A stretch of 64,000 nt of DNA from Pseudomonas sp. v388 (GCF_003935425.1 NZ_RHQN01000002.1:310001-374000), one strand, 5' to 3'; positions 1 through 10,405 are shown, numbered from the stretch's first letter. Numbers and translations are program-made. The notes: generated by a model not told the origin, from the sequence alone.

Positions 1-1
1 G

Positions 2-1066
<1,065 letters not shown>

Positions 1067-1084
1067 CAGACAGGTCGACTCAAG

Positions 1085-1115
1085 AAATGGCGCTCCCCGG
1101 AGCGCCATTTTTTTT
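1085..1115 (+). terminator. Rho-independent terminator of rho
   Basis: A perfect 12-bp stem (AAATGGCGCTCC / GGAGCGCCATTT) with a two-base loop is followed by a run of T, starting 19 bases after the rho stop codon. This is a canonical intrinsic terminator. Confidence 0.9.
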
Positions 1116-1194
1116 GGCCGCGTGCCGCTGATTAGCTGCCTTGGCCGGCAGGAGCAGGTACGATGTGCGTCTATTTGGATAACTGGCCGGGTTA

Positions 1195-2661
1195 ATGAAA
1201 TTCAATGATCTAAGGGATTTCGTGCAGCAGCTTGAGCAGCGCGGAGAGCTGAAACGCATCCAGATGCCGATTTCCCCTGTGCTGGAAATGACGGAAATCT
1301 GCGATCGCACCCTGCGCGCCAAGGGCCCGGCCCTGCTTTTTGAAAAGCCGGTGGGGTTCGATATTCCGGTGCTTGGCAACCTGTTCGGCACGCCTGAGCG
1401 CGTGGCAATGGGCATGGGCGCCGAGTCGGTCAGCGAGCTGCGGGAAATCGGCAAGCTGCTGGCGTTTCTCAAGGAACCTGAGCCGCCGAAAGGCTTGAAG
1501 GATGCCTGGTCCAAGCTGCCGATCTTCAAGAAAGTCATTTCCATGGCGCCCAAGGTCGTCAAGGACGCACCTTGCCAGGAGATCGTCATCGAAGGTGACG
1601 ACGTGGACCTCGCCATGCTGCCAGTCCAGACCTGCTGGCCTGGCGACGTCGCGCCGCTGATCACCTGGGGTTTGACCGTCACCCGTGGCCCGAACAAAGA
1701 ACGCCAGAACCTGGGTATCTATCGCCAGCAGGTCATCGGGCGCAACAAGGTCATCATGCGTTGGTTGAGCCATCGTGGCGGCGCGCTGGACTTCAAGGAA
1801 TGGTGCGCCAAGCATCCAGGCAAGCCGTTTCCGGTAGCTGTTGCGCTGGGTGCCGATCCGGCCACCATCCTCGGCGCCGTGACCCCGGTTCCCGACAGCC
1901 TTTCGGAATATGCTTTTGCCGGGCTGTTGCGTGGATCGCGTACCGAGCTGATCAAGTGCCGTGGCAATGACCTGCAAGTGCCCGGCAGTGCGGAAATCGT
2001 TCTTGAAGGTGTGATCCATCCCGGCGAGGTGGCCGATGAGGGGCCATACGGCGACCACACCGGCTACTACAACGAAGTCGACAGCTTCCCGGTGTTCACG
2101 GTTGAACGCATCACCCACCGGATCAAGCCGATCTACCACAGCACCTACACCGGCCGGCCACCTGACGAGCCTGCGATTCTGGGTGTGGCGCTGAACGAAG
2201 TCTTCGTCCCGATCCTGCAAAAGCAGTTCCCGGAAATCGTCGATTTCTACCTGCCGCCTGAAGGTTGCTCGTACCGCATGGCGGTGGTGACCATCAAGAA
2301 ACAGTATCCGGGGCATGCCAAGCGTGTGATGCTCGGGGTCTGGTCATTCTTGCGCCAGTTCATGTACACCAAGTTCGTGATCGTCACGGATGACGACATC
2401 AACGCCCGCGACTGGAATGACGTGATCTGGGCCATCACCACGCGCATGGACCCCAAGCGCGATACCGTGATGATCGAGAACACGCCCATCGATTACCTGG
2501 ATTTCGCCTCGCCGGTATCCGGGCTGGGTTCCAAGATGGGCCTGGACGCTACGCATAAATGGCCAGGCGAAACCACGCGCGAGTGGGGCCGGGCTATCGT
2601 CAAGGACGAAGCCACGACACGTCGGGTCGACGAGATCTGGAATCAGCTGGGAATAGATTGA
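1195..2661 (+). CDS. ubiD: 4-hydroxy-3-polyprenylbenzoate decarboxylase UbiD
   Basis: UbiD removes the carboxyl group of 3-polyprenyl-4-hydroxybenzoate in ubiquinone synthesis, using the prenylated flavin made by UbiX (not in this window). The 488-residue product is the usual length and is recognisable end to end, starting [20 protein letters not shown]. The central stretch with [12 protein letters not shown] carries the conserved E-P-G-D-H-T-G block of UbiD proteins. The start is the first ATG in frame; its ribosome binding site is weak. The stop overlaps the next ATG by one base (TGATG), so the two genes are probably co-translated. Ubiquinone genes ubiH and ubiI also lie in this window. Confidence 0.97.
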   Translation: MKFNDLRDFVQQLEQRGELKRIQMPISPVLEMTEICDRTLRAKGPALLFEKPVGFDIPVLGNLFGTPERVAMGMGAESVSELREIGKLLAFLKEPEPPKGLKDAWSKLPIFKKVISMAPKVVKDAPCQEIVIEGDDVDLAMLPVQTCWPGDVAPLITWGLTVTRGPNKERQNLGIYRQQVIGRNKVIMRWLSHRGGALDFKEWCAKHPGKPFPVAVALGADPATILGAVTPVPDSLSEYAFAGLLRGSRTELIKCRGNDLQVPGSAEIVLEGVIHPGEVADEGPYGDHTGYYNEVDSFPVFTVERITHRIKPIYHSTYTGRPPDEPAILGVALNEVFVPILQKQFPEIVDFYLPPEGCSYRMAVVTIKKQYPGHAKRVMLGVWSFLRQFMYTKFVIVTDDDINARDWNDVIWAITTRMDPKRDTVMIENTPIDYLDFASPVSGLGSKMGLDATHKWPGETTREWGRAIVKDEATTRRVDEIWNQLGID

Positions 2662-3629
2662 TGCGCGTAACCTTGCAGCCCTCGGGTGCGGTACTGGAAA
2701 CCTTGGCGGGCGAGCGGATTCTCGATGCCGCACAGCGCCTGGGCTATGACTGCCCACAGAGCTGTCGCAACGGCAACTGCCATGTGTGCTCGGCTTTGCT
2801 GGTGGAAGGGCGAGTCACCGAATCGGGTCAGGAACGTGACCACGGCGAAATTCACACCTGCCTGGCCGAGCCGCTGGAAGACTGCATCCTGCTGTGGGAT
2901 GGCGTGCTGGCCAAGGGCGAGCTGCCGGTGCGCAGCTTCGCCTGCCAGCTGAGCGAGTGCGTCGAGGTGGGCGGCGATGTCTGGCGGGTCGGCCTGCGTG
3001 CGCCTGCGGGCAAGGCGCCGCGCTACCACGCCGGGCAGTACTTGATGATCGAACGCGAGAGCGGCGAAAAGTCGGCGTTCTCACTGGCGTCGGCACCGCA
3101 CGATGGCCGGGATCTGGAATTGCATGTGCTGGTGCGCGAAGAGAGCGCCCGCAGTCTGCTGGAGCAGTTGCAGCGAAACCAGATGGCCAGGGTCGAGCTT
3201 CCGTTCGGTGATACCCACCTTGCCGAGTTGCCTGACGGCCCGCTGGTGCTGATCGCCGCCGGAACCGGTATGGCGCAGATGCACAGCTTGATCGAGCACT
3301 GCCGCGCCAAGGGGTTCCAGCATCCCGTGCATCTGTATTGGGGCGTGCGCCGACCCGAAGACTTCTACGACATCAGCCATTGGGACGAATGGGCCAGCCT
3401 GCCCAATCTGTTCCTGCACAAGGTCGTCAGTGACCTGTGCGGTTGGGAAGGGCGTTGCGGCCTGCTGCACGAAGCGGTCTGTGACGACATCAAGGACCTG
3501 TCCGGCGTGCACGTGTACGCCAGCGGTTCGCCGGCGATGATCTACGGCACGCTCGATGCGCTGGTCGAAGCCGGAATGGATGCCCATCAGATGCGTGCAG
3601 ACGTGTTCGCTTACGCCCCGCGACCTTGA
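2661..3629 (+). CDS. Ferredoxin-type NAD(P)H:flavin oxidoreductase (CDP-6-deoxy-glucoseen reductase-like)
   Basis: The 322-residue protein combines an N-terminal plant-type 2Fe-2S domain with a ferredoxin-NAD(P)+ reductase module. Cluster cysteines are visible at residues 35, 40, 43 and 67 (CRNGNCHVC, then C). The FAD site is seen in YHAGQYLMI and SAFSLASAP, and the nicotinamide site in IAAGTGMAQM and VYASGSPAMI. It is often annotated as CDP-6-deoxy-delta-3,4-glucoseen reductase, but no deoxysugar genes are near. The one-base overlap with ubiD suggests it supplies reduced flavin or electrons to the UbiD/UbiX prenyl-flavin chemistry; that role is inference from context. Confidence 0.88.
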   Translation: MRVTLQPSGAVLETLAGERILDAAQRLGYDCPQSCRNGNCHVCSALLVEGRVTESGQERDHGEIHTCLAEPLEDCILLWDGVLAKGELPVRSFACQLSECVEVGGDVWRVGLRAPAGKAPRYHAGQYLMIERESGEKSAFSLASAPHDGRDLELHVLVREESARSLLEQLQRNQMARVELPFGDTHLAELPDGPLVLIAAGTGMAQMHSLIEHCRAKGFQHPVHLYWGVRRPEDFYDISHWDEWASLPNLFLHKVVSDLCGWEGRCGLLHEAVCDDIKDLSGVHVYASGSPAMIYGTLDALVEAGMDAHQMRADVFAYAPRP

Positions 3630-3801
3630 GTGTCTGACTGACGGCGCCTCAGCTGGATTGCAAATTGCTTCATCCGCTTATCGCGCCTGGCGGTGCCAAT
3701 TGATCGGCAGGCGATCTTCCGGAGTTTGAAACGGTAATCGCAACATGACCCGCTGCCATCGTGGGTCGGCAACTTCTGGCAGCCTGCTGTCAGGGAGGCA
3801 A

Positions 3802-4470
3802 ATGGAAAGTCCCATCAATGAACTGGCGGTCGCCGTACACGACGGCCTTGGCCTGACCTATCCGCCGGCCATCGATCTTGGTCCGCAGCTGACTCGCGAA
3901 CAGTTGCTGGCCTCAATGAGCGCCACCATGCAAGCTCACAAGGGCGGGCCTGTGTGGCTATTCGCTTACGGCTCGCTGATCTGGCGCCCTGAATGCACGG
4001 CGGTCGAACGCCAGCGTGGCCGGGTGCATGGCTATCACCGCGGCCTGTACCTGTGGTCCCACGAGCATCGCGGTACGCCCGAAGCACCGGGTCTGGTATT
4101 CGGGCTGGATCGCGGTGGTTCCTGCACCGGATTCGCTTATCGCCTGCCGGATGACGATCTCGAACAGTCCCTGCTCGCCCTGTGGCAACGGGAGATGCCG
4201 TACCCCTCTTATCGGCCACACTGGCTCAGTTGCAGGCTGGCCGACGGCAGGCAGGTTCAGGCATTGGGTTTTGTGCTTGAGCGGCATTTGCCCAGCTATG
4301 CGGGGAACCTGCCTGACAGCGTGCTCAGCCAGGTACTGGCCAACGCGTGTGGGCGGTACGGAACCACCCTCGATTACGTGGAACAGACCGCCAACGCCCT
4401 GCGTAGCCACGCCATGCCAGACCTGAATCTGGAGGCGCGGCTCAAACGCTGCTGGGCGGCGACGGCCTGA
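3802..4470 (+). CDS. Gamma-glutamylcyclotransferase, ChaC family
   Basis: ChaC-type enzymes release 5-oxoproline from glutathione in the cytosol. The 222-residue product has the family signature FAYGSLIWRPEC near residue 54 and LWQREM near residue 130, where the catalytic glutamate lies. An upstream in-frame ATG at 3745 would add 19 residues, but the ATG at 3802 is preceded by AGGGAGG at the right spacing and is preferred. The stop codon lies one base from that of the convergent glpT, leaving no room for a separate terminator. Specificity for glutathione rather than other gamma-glutamyl compounds is inferred from family. Confidence 0.9.
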   Translation: MESPINELAVAVHDGLGLTYPPAIDLGPQLTREQLLASMSATMQAHKGGPVWLFAYGSLIWRPECTAVERQRGRVHGYHRGLYLWSHEHRGTPEAPGLVFGLDRGGSCTGFAYRLPDDDLEQSLLALWQREMPYPSYRPHWLSCRLADGRQVQALGFVLERHLPSYAGNLPDSVLSQVLANACGRYGTTLDYVEQTANALRSHAMPDLNLEARLKRCWAATA

Positions 4471-4471
4471 A

Positions 4472-5821
4472 TCAGGCCTCGGCGACGCGAGAGCGGCTGG
4501 CGACTTGCTTGTGGCCCAGCGTCGGGGCCAGGAACGCCATTGCCAGGATGCATGCACCGATCAGCAGCACGAAGCCGCCGTCCCAGCCGAAATGGTCAAC
4601 CGTGTAGCCCATTGCCGCGCTGGCAGCCACCGAGCCGCCCAGATAACCGAACAGGCCGGTAAAGCCCGCAGCCGTGCCGGCCGCTTTCTTCGGCGCCAGC
4701 TCCAGTGCCTGCAGACCAATCAACATGACCGGCCCATAGATCAGGAAGCCGATGGAAACCAGAGCGATCATGTCCACTGTCGGATTGCCTTCGGGGTTGA
4801 GCCAGTACACCAGCGTGGCGATGGTCACCAGGAACATGAACACCATGCCGGTCAGGCCGCGATTGCCCTTGAAGATCTTGTCCGACATCCAGCCGCACAG
4901 CAGCGTGCCGGGAATGCCTGCCCACTCGTACAGGAAATAGGCCCACGAGGTCTTGTCGACCGTAAAGTGCTTGGCTTCCTTCAGGTAGGTCGGCGCCCAG
5001 TCCAGCACGCCATAGCGCAGCAGATACACGAACACGTTCGCCATGGCGATGTACCACAGCAGCTTGTTGCGCAGCACGTACTTGACGAAGATTTCCTTGG
5101 CGCTGAATTCTTCTTCATGGCTCGCGTTGTAGCCTTCCGGGTAATCGTTCTTGTAATGCTCGATAGGTGGCAAGCCCATCGACTGCGGCGTATCGCGCAT
5201 GGTTGCGAATGCGAACACCGCGACCAGCAGCGCCACGGCCGCCGGCACGTAGAATGCTGCATGCCAGTCGTTGAACAGGCCCATGCCCAGCAGGAACAGC
5301 GGGCCAATCAGGCCGCCACCCACGTTGTGCGCCACGTTCCACACCGACACCACGCCGCCGCGCTCTTTCTGCGACCACCAGTGAACCATGGTTCGCCCGC
5401 TCGGCGGCCAGCCCATGCCTTGCGCCCAGCCGTTGATAAACAACAGCACGAACATGATGGTGACGCTCGACGTCGCCCAAGGCGCGAATCCGAAGATAAA
5501 CATCACCCCGGCAGACACCAGCAAGCCGAACGGCAGGAAGTAACGCGGGTTGGAACGGTCCGACACCAGCCCCATCAGGAACTTCGACAACCCGTAGGCA
5601 ATCGCGATAGCCGACATCGCCACACCCAGCTGACCACGGGTATAGCCCTCTTCGATCAGATAAGGCATGGCCAGGGAGAAGTTCTTGCGCAGCAGGTAGT
5701 AACCGGCATAGCCGATGAAAATACCGGCGAAGATCTGCCAGCGCAGGCGGCGGTAAGTGCTATCGACCTTTTCTTCAGGCAAGGGTGCCTGATGCTTGGC
5801 GGGACGGAAAAACGCAAACAT
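4472..5821 (-). CDS. glpT: Glycerol-3-phosphate:phosphate antiporter GlpT
   Basis: GlpT is an inner-membrane major facilitator protein that imports glycerol-3-phosphate in exchange for phosphate, and also admits fosfomycin. The 449-residue sequence has twelve hydrophobic segments. Both substrate-binding arginines are in context: [15 protein letters not shown] near residue 45 and [16 protein letters not shown] near residue 270. Other family marks are [20 protein letters not shown] and [17 protein letters not shown] ribosome binding site precedes the ATG. No other glp gene is adjacent. Confidence 0.96.
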   Translation of the reverse strand: MFAFFRPAKHQAPLPEEKVDSTYRRLRWQIFAGIFIGYAGYYLLRKNFSLAMPYLIEEGYTRGQLGVAMSAIAIAYGLSKFLMGLVSDRSNPRYFLPFGLLVSAGVMFIFGFAPWATSSVTIMFVLLFINGWAQGMGWPPSGRTMVHWWSQKERGGVVSVWNVAHNVGGGLIGPLFLLGMGLFNDWHAAFYVPAAVALLVAVFAFATMRDTPQSMGLPPIEHYKNDYPEGYNASHEEEFSAKEIFVKYVLRNKLLWYIAMANVFVYLLRYGVLDWAPTYLKEAKHFTVDKTSWAYFLYEWAGIPGTLLCGWMSDKIFKGNRGLTGMVFMFLVTIATLVYWLNPEGNPTVDMIALVSIGFLIYGPVMLIGLQALELAPKKAAGTAAGFTGLFGYLGGSVAASAAMGYTVDHFGWDGGFVLLIGACILAMAFLAPTLGHKQVASRSRVAEA

Positions 5822-6121
5822 GTGTACGCTCCGGATTATTATTGTGGTGTGCGGAAGCGAATATTACATTTTCGTTACAGAAAAAAGCAGGCCGTTTGTA
5901 GGAAATGTGCACTGGTGCGTGTTGTTTTATGAACGACCTTGCACAAACCTCGCCCGCCACGGCCGGCGCTGATCATCATTTCGTTATGTTCATTTGCGCG
6001 AATGATTTTACGAATGCTCCTACGCTTCAGCAGGATGTCATCACCTTATCGACCCGAGACAGCCTCCTTACCATTGCGTCCACTGCACCAGCTGGTGCCT
6101 GCGTGGTAGTGGAGGAAAGAG
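5822..6121. promoter_or_regulatory. Promoter region between glpT and the TonB-domain gene pair
   Basis: This 300-bp gap has no convincing gene. On the glpT side an inverted repeat TTTTC-N6-GAAAA lies at 5869-5884, about 50 bp before the glpT start. It is a candidate site for a GlpR-type repressor, judged only from symmetry and position. Further TTCG/CGAA-rich half-sites occur around 5978-6016. A GGAGG ribosome binding site at 6112-6116 serves the ORF starting at 6122. Confidence 0.3.
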
Positions 6122-6373
6122 ATGAAATGGTTCGTGTGGATGTCCACGAAGCTTGTGACGCTGTGTGCCATGGCCGCGCAACGGTTGCTGGTTCCGATGT
6201 TTACCCCCAGCCGCACTGTTGTCGCCTCGCAGCATGTCGCCGGGACCCTGCCGGCGATGCCGGGAATCGTCAAAGGCTGCGAACGGCATCCGGAGCTGCG
6301 TTACGGTGATTTCTTGCCAGCATGGATAAGGGCGCTGAGCTTGAGTGCGGTTGAGCCAGGGGAGGGAATCTGA
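6122..6373 (+). CDS. Small protein sharing its C-terminal motif with the next gene (possible remnant)
   Basis: This 83-residue ORF has a near-ideal ribosome binding site (GTGGAGGAAAGAG before ATG) and its TGA is directly followed by the ATG of the next gene. The N-terminus (MKWFVWMSTKLVTLCAMAAQ) resembles a signal or membrane segment. The C-terminal part, CERHPELRYGDFLP, matches CKKHPTRKYADFLP at the end of the downstream TonB-domain protein. The TonB domain itself is missing here. It may therefore be a paralogue shrunk by an internal deletion, or a genuine small partner. Function is unknown. Confidence 0.5.
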   Translation: MKWFVWMSTKLVTLCAMAAQRLLVPMFTPSRTVVASQHVAGTLPAMPGIVKGCERHPELRYGDFLPAWIRALSLSAVEPGEGI

Positions 6374-7018
6374 ATGGCCAGGCTGCTCACTTTTCTGCTC
6401 ATCGGATTTTGCATTGCGGATGTTGTGCAGGCGACCGGCAGTTACCCGGTGCCACGCTATATGCCCATGGAGGATTACCCGAAAGAGCTACGCGGTACCT
6501 CTGCCAAAGGCAATGTCACCGTACGGATTTTTATCCAGGCCGACGGTAACGTGCGTTTCCGCGAAGTCGTCAGCGCGACAGATCCACGATTCATCGAGGC
6601 GGCCAGGAAGTCCGTCGAGCAATGGCAATTCGAACCATGGACGCCGCCAGCTTCCAGTCCAGAAGGCGAGACGGTGAAAGTAACCATCTCTTACACCGGC
6701 AAACCAGAGAAGGGGTTTGGCCTGGCCAGCAATTTCGAACTAAAGTCGGTGCGCTGCCATCAGCTCAATGCGCAGGTGCAGCGAAGTCGGGATGCATGGG
6801 AAATAAGGAGAGCGGATAAAGAATTGAAAATCCTCACAGAAACAGAGCATTTTCTAAGTAGCAACGCGGTCATTTCTCAGTTTCTCCCGCTCGCGGAGCG
6901 CGACGCACTGGTCAGCGAGTTTATCAGGGCAACGCCATACGTCATTGAACAGTGCAAAAAACACCCAACACGCAAATATGCAGACTTTCTGCCGCCGAGC
7001 GTTAAGCAGTATCTGTAG
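6374..7018 (+). CDS. Periplasmic protein with TonB C-terminal domain and unique tail
   Basis: The 214-residue product begins with a signal peptide (MARLLTFLLIGFCIADVVQA). A TonB C-terminal fold follows at about residues 22-115: PKELRGTSAKGNVTVRIFI, then ADGNVRFREVV and AARKSVEQWQFEPW. It lacks the proline-rich spacer of real TonB proteins and has no clear membrane anchor besides the signal. The last 100 residues are not a family I recognise and end in CKKHPTRKYADFLPPSVKQYL minus nothing else. A GGAGGG ribosome binding site precedes the ATG. It probably is not an energy transducer for transport; small secreted TonB-domain proteins of this kind are common in pseudomonads and of unknown role. 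Confidence 0.7.
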   Translation: MARLLTFLLIGFCIADVVQATGSYPVPRYMPMEDYPKELRGTSAKGNVTVRIFIQADGNVRFREVVSATDPRFIEAARKSVEQWQFEPWTPPASSPEGETVKVTISYTGKPEKGFGLASNFELKSVRCHQLNAQVQRSRDAWEIRRADKELKILTETEHFLSSNAVISQFLPLAERDALVSEFIRATPYVIEQCKKHPTRKYADFLPPSVKQYL

Positions 7019-7162
7019 TGGCTAGGCGCGTAACAGCAGGGCTTGTCTATCTGTTCCACGCGGGCGAGAAGGGTTGAAATTGCTGCTGGGTGTAATCAGA
7101 GATTCTGGGCTTTGATTCCATTTATGGTATTCCTCACTGAGTAAGGGGCAAGACCCCGATAT

Positions 7163-8143
7163 TTACTTTTTTGTGGTAATTACCACTTTCCCCACAGCCT
7201 TTCTCGCCTTCAGCGACTCAATAGCCGCCCCAGCCTGTTCCAGGGAATAAACCTTCGAGACCAACGGTCTCGCCCTTCCTTCTTCAAACCAGGTAAACAA
7301 CTGTGCAAAGTTGGCCGCATTGTCTTCCGGCTGGCGTTGGGCGAAGGCGCCCCAGAAGACGCCGAGTACCGCTGCGCCTTTGAGCAACGCAAGGTTGACC
7401 GGAAGCTCCGGAATGCGTCCGCTGGCAAAGCCGATGACCAGCAAACGGCCGTTCCATGCGATGGCGCGCATGGCTTCGTCGAAAAGATCGCCGCCAACCG
7501 GGTCGAAGATCACATTGGCACCGTTGCCATCCGTCAGGCGTTTCACTTCGTCCTTTAGGCTGGTTTCGGAGTAGTTGACCAGTTCGTCGGCGCCGGCATT
7601 TCTGGCCACTGCAAGTTTCTCGGCTGAGCTGGCAGCGGCAATCACGCGAGCGCCCATGGCCTTGCCGATTTCCACGGCGGCCAGACCAACGCCGCCAGAG
7701 GCGCCGAGCACCAACAAGGTTTCTCCGCCCTGCAAACCGGCACGCTGTTTGAGCGCGTGCATGGCGGTGCCGTAAGTCATGCTGAAGGCCGCTGCCGCCT
7801 GGAAGTCCATGCCTGGCGGGATCGGTAGTACGTTGTAGGCCGGCACGGCGACCTGTTCGGCGAACGCGCCCCAGCCGGTGAGCGCCATGACCCGGTCGCC
7901 GGGCTTGAATGCCTTGACCTTGTCACCCACTGCCGCAACGACGCCGGCGGCCTCGCCACCCGGGGAAAAGGGGAACGGCGGTTTGAACTGGTATTTGCCT
8001 TCGATGATCAAGGTGTCCGGAAAGTTGACCCCGGCCGCATGAACGTCTAGCAGAATTTCGTTGCCCTTGATCACCGGGCTGGCGATGTCTTCGATCACCA
8101 GCGTGTCGGCGCTACCAAACGCTTTGCAAAGCACGGCTTTCAT
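7163..8143 (-). CDS. NADPH:quinone oxidoreductase, zinc-free MDR family
   Basis: The 326-residue protein is a medium-chain dehydrogenase/reductase of the quinone oxidoreductase type. These reduce quinones or activated alkenes with NADPH in the cytosol. Visible are the N-terminal GroES-like domain (VHAAGVNFPDTLI, PGGEAAGVV) and the Rossmann motif VLGASGGVGLAAVEIGKAMG near residue 145. The zinc ligands of alcohol dehydrogenases are absent. An upstream in-frame ATG would add 20 residues, but MKAVLCKAF is the family start and has AAGGAA upstream. Confidence 0.88.
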   Translation of the reverse strand: MKAVLCKAFGSADTLVIEDIASPVIKGNEILLDVHAAGVNFPDTLIIEGKYQFKPPFPFSPGGEAAGVVAAVGDKVKAFKPGDRVMALTGWGAFAEQVAVPAYNVLPIPPGMDFQAAAAFSMTYGTAMHALKQRAGLQGGETLLVLGASGGVGLAAVEIGKAMGARVIAAASSAEKLAVARNAGADELVNYSETSLKDEVKRLTDGNGANVIFDPVGGDLFDEAMRAIAWNGRLLVIGFASGRIPELPVNLALLKGAAVLGVFWGAFAQRQPEDNAANFAQLFTWFEEGRARPLVSKVYSLEQAGAAIESLKARKAVGKVVITTKK

Positions 8144-8275
8144 CGAGGCTATTCCTTTTCCATTGATGGCCGATAAAGTCGGGTATGTACGTTCAGGCGT
8201 CAATCAGCATGCCCTGACCTGATGAACGCTTATAAGCGCTAAGCTATGCGCGGTAATGAATTGAAGGAGTGGACT

Positions 8276-8683
8276 GTGAAAGCGTGGATCCTGATGTTGT
8301 TGGCCTTGTCACTGCCTGCCGTGGCGCAAGCTGAAGAAGCGAAGGAAGAAGGTCCGCCCAAGGCGGCCTATGTGTCGCTGACGCCACCTTTCGTGGGGAA
8401 CTACGCCCTGGACGGTGGCCCGAAGCTGCGTGTCTACAAGGCTGACATTGCGCTGCGCGTGACAGGTGCCGAAGCCGAAGCGGCCGTGAAGCGCAACGAC
8501 GCTTTGATCCGCAACCAGCTGGTGGCGCTGTTCACTCAGCAGACGGTCGATACGATGAGCACTGCCGAGGCGAAGGAAAAAATTCGCCAGGAAGCGCTCA
8601 AGCAGGTCCAGCAGGTCATGAACACCGAAGAAGGCAAGCCGGTCGTCGAGGATCTGCTGTTCAACAACTTCATCGTTCAGTAA
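8276..8683 (+). CDS. FliL-like periplasmic protein
   Basis: The 135-residue product starts at GTG, preceded by AAGGAG, and opens with a signal peptide or anchor ending in AVAQA. The rest resembles the FliL domain: VSLTPPFVGNYALDG, then LRVYKADIALRV and, near the end, VEDLLFNNFIVQ. FliL proteins bind the flagellar stator, but no flagellar gene lies in the window, so this is probably a stand-alone paralogue. The ATG at 8246 would place ten polar residues before the signal peptide and is disfavoured. Confidence 0.8.
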   Translation: MKAWILMLLALSLPAVAQAEEAKEEGPPKAAYVSLTPPFVGNYALDGGPKLRVYKADIALRVTGAEAEAAVKRNDALIRNQLVALFTQQTVDTMSTAEAKEKIRQEALKQVQQVMNTEEGKPVVEDLLFNNFIVQ

Positions 8684-8690
8684 CAGGCGA

Positions 8691-9140
8691 TCAACGCAGT
8701 GCCAGGATCGCCGTCCATTGTTCGGCGGTCACCGGCATGACCGATAGGCGGCTGCCTTTCTGCACCAGTGGCAGTTGCTCCAGCGCGGCCTGTTGCTTGA
8801 GGTAGCCCAGGCTCAGGACTTTGCCAAAGTATTCCACGAACGCTACGTCAATGGCGCTCCATGGGTTCTTGTCGGCGTTGGCTTTAGGGTCATGGTAATG
8901 ACTTTGTGGATCGAGCGCGGTGGGGTCGGGATAGGCTGCACGGCTGATTTTACCAATACCTGCGATACCGGGTTCCGGGCAACTTGAGTGGTAGAAAAAG
9001 AACTCGTCGCCCACGGCCATCTCGCGCAGAAAATTGCGCGCCTGATAGTTGCGCACGCCGTCCCAGCGCGCGTTGCCCAGGCGTTGTAAATCGCTGACCG
9101 AGAACTCGTCAGGTTCGGACTTCATCAGCCAATAGGCCAT
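8691..9140 (-). CDS. EVE domain protein
   Basis: The 149-residue protein is a single EVE domain of the PUA-like fold, the relative of eukaryotic THYN1. It begins MAYWLMKSEPDEFSV and continues with WDGVRNYQARNFLREM and GDEFFFYHSS, all typical. The fold binds modified bases in nucleic acid; the bacterial target is not settled. GGAGA lies upstream of the ATG. It ends seven bases from the stop of the convergent FliL-like gene. Confidence 0.9.
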   Translation of the reverse strand: MAYWLMKSEPDEFSVSDLQRLGNARWDGVRNYQARNFLREMAVGDEFFFYHSSCPEPGIAGIGKISRAAYPDPTALDPQSHYHDPKANADKNPWSAIDVAFVEYFGKVLSLGYLKQQAALEQLPLVQKGSRLSVMPVTAEQWTAILALR

Positions 9141-9332
9141 TGCTGCATCTCCAGAAACTCAAGGAATTCGATTTGTCGAGGCTTTCATGACAAACCGACG
9201 GTCGGTTGGCGCCAATATTTGCGTACTGGTTCACGTTGTCGCAAAATGCCGCCATTTTAGGCACCCCACAACTGCGCGGCCTCTTACAAACCGATGTTTA
9301 CATCGTATTGATTTGCCGAAGGAGGGCAATCG

Positions 9333-9485
9333 ATGAAACGCAAGCCGGATTTACTTTGGATTTTGGTTGTACTGTTTGGCTTGGGTGTTGTGACGACCGG
9401 TTACGCGCAGAGCCTGTGGGCCAACAAGGCCGATGCGCCTGTTGAGATCGTTCAGCAGCAACAGAAAGTGCCAGGCCGCCACTGA
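9333..9485 (+). CDS. Small single-pass membrane or exported protein, 50 aa
   Basis: This short gene has an excellent ribosome binding site (GGAGGG at 9321-9326) six bases before its ATG. It encodes MKRKPDLLWILVVLFGLGVV, then a polar tail ending QQQQKVPGRH. The first 25 residues form one hydrophobic helix with a possible signal cleavage after TTGYA. Codon use matches the neighbours. It stands alone between the EVE gene and ygfA. I do not recognise a family; conservation in this position in other pseudomonads would confirm it. Confidence 0.6.
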   Translation: MKRKPDLLWILVVLFGLGVVTTGYAQSLWANKADAPVEIVQQQQKVPGRH

Positions 9486-9527
9486 TTTTCCAGCGATGAT
9501 CGTGTCCCGGCACGATCATCCCGCGCT

Positions 9528-10130
9528 TCAGGACAGGTACCAGCGCTTGTCCGACACCGTGCCCGTCAACGGCACGTCCCAACTGGCCTGAGCCAGTCGT
9601 TCGACCTTCTGGCATTCATGGGCCAGCCCCAGCAGTGTCGGTGTTTTCCAGAATTTTCTTCGCGAGCGGTAGGCCAGGCTTCGGTCATAGAAACCGCCGC
9701 CCATTCCCAGCCTTCCGCCTTCGTCATCGAACCCTACCAACGGCATCAGAATCAGGTCCAGTGCCCAGATCTTGCGCTGTCTGGCACGGTCGAAACGCGG
9801 CTCGGGAATGCGGAAACGATTGGGCCGAAATTTCTCTCCCGGCCGAACACGCTGGAACACCATGCGGGTGCGCGGCCAGGCATTGAGCACTGGCAGATAA
9901 GTCGCCTTGCCTCGGCGCTGAGCGGCACGCAGCAGCAGGCGCGGGTCGATTTCACCGTCCATGGGCAAGTACAGCGAGACGTGGCGGGCACGGCGAAAGA
10001 CCGGGTGCTGAGCCAGCTGGCGGTACAGACCGCGGGCCGCTGCGCGTTGCTGGCTGGGGCTCAATGCGCGACGCGCGATGCGAAGCTTGCGACGCAATTG
10101 CGCGCGTGTGAGCGGCGGGGCGCTGGTCAT
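9528..10130 (-). CDS. ygfA: 5-formyltetrahydrofolate cyclo-ligase
   Basis: The enzyme uses ATP to convert 5-formyl-THF to 5,10-methenyl-THF. The 200-residue product has the expected order: a basic N-terminal helix (LRRKLRIARRALSP), YLPMDGEIDPRLLL, and the nucleotide motif GMGGGFYDRSLA near residue 143. It lies downstream of 6S RNA on the same strand, the arrangement known from E. coli and other gammaproteobacteria, where ygfA is transcribed with ssrS. Confidence 0.94.
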   Translation of the reverse strand: MTSAPPLTRAQLRRKLRIARRALSPSQQRAAARGLYRQLAQHPVFRRARHVSLYLPMDGEIDPRLLLRAAQRRGKATYLPVLNAWPRTRMVFQRVRPGEKFRPNRFRIPEPRFDRARQRKIWALDLILMPLVGFDDEGGRLGMGGGFYDRSLAYRSRRKFWKTPTLLGLAHECQKVERLAQASWDVPLTGTVSDKRWYLS

Positions 10131-10221
10131 GAACGAAAGGTCATGCAGGCTGATCCATGAGGCAGGAAACCGGAGGCTGGATCGTCATTGCCGGACAGCA
10201 TGCCGGCAATGAATTGAATGA

Positions 10222-10400
10222 GGACTCCCCGACGAACCGCTGTCGGTGTAGCCCTTGAACCCGAAAGTTCAAGGTGGAGATTGCAGGAGGTTTTAAGGCT
10301 TTCCGTCGAGCGGACATGCACACCAACCCCAACGTGCAACCCCCGTGGTTGTGCGTATCGGCTCAGGGACATGACCGACTGGCAAGCACTCCAGGGAGCG
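10222..10400 (-). ncRNA. ssrS: 6S RNA
   Basis: 6S RNA binds sigma-70 RNA polymerase as a mimic of an open promoter and damps transcription in stationary phase. On the minus strand the region matches E. coli 6S blocks in order: GCCAGTC, CCTGAGCCGATA, GGTTGGTG-GCATG, AAGCCTTAAAAC, CACCTTGAAC and GGGTTCAAGGGCTAC. The ends CTCCC and GGGAG pair. Length is about 179 nt. Its place between zapA and ygfA is the conserved one. A hairpin CATTGCCGG/CCGGCAATG at 10186-10211 lies just beyond the 3' end. Confidence 0.93.
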
Positions 10401-10405
10401 GCGCA

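Noticed and set aside
4505-5932. A 475-codon open frame on the plus strand over glpT
   Set aside because: It is antisense to glpT, rich in His, Arg and Gln as expected of a shadow frame, and matches no family.
5905-6309. 134-codon open frame upstream of the TonB-domain pair
   Set aside because: No ribosome binding site, no recognisable domain, and it overlaps the better supported ORF at 6122 in another frame.
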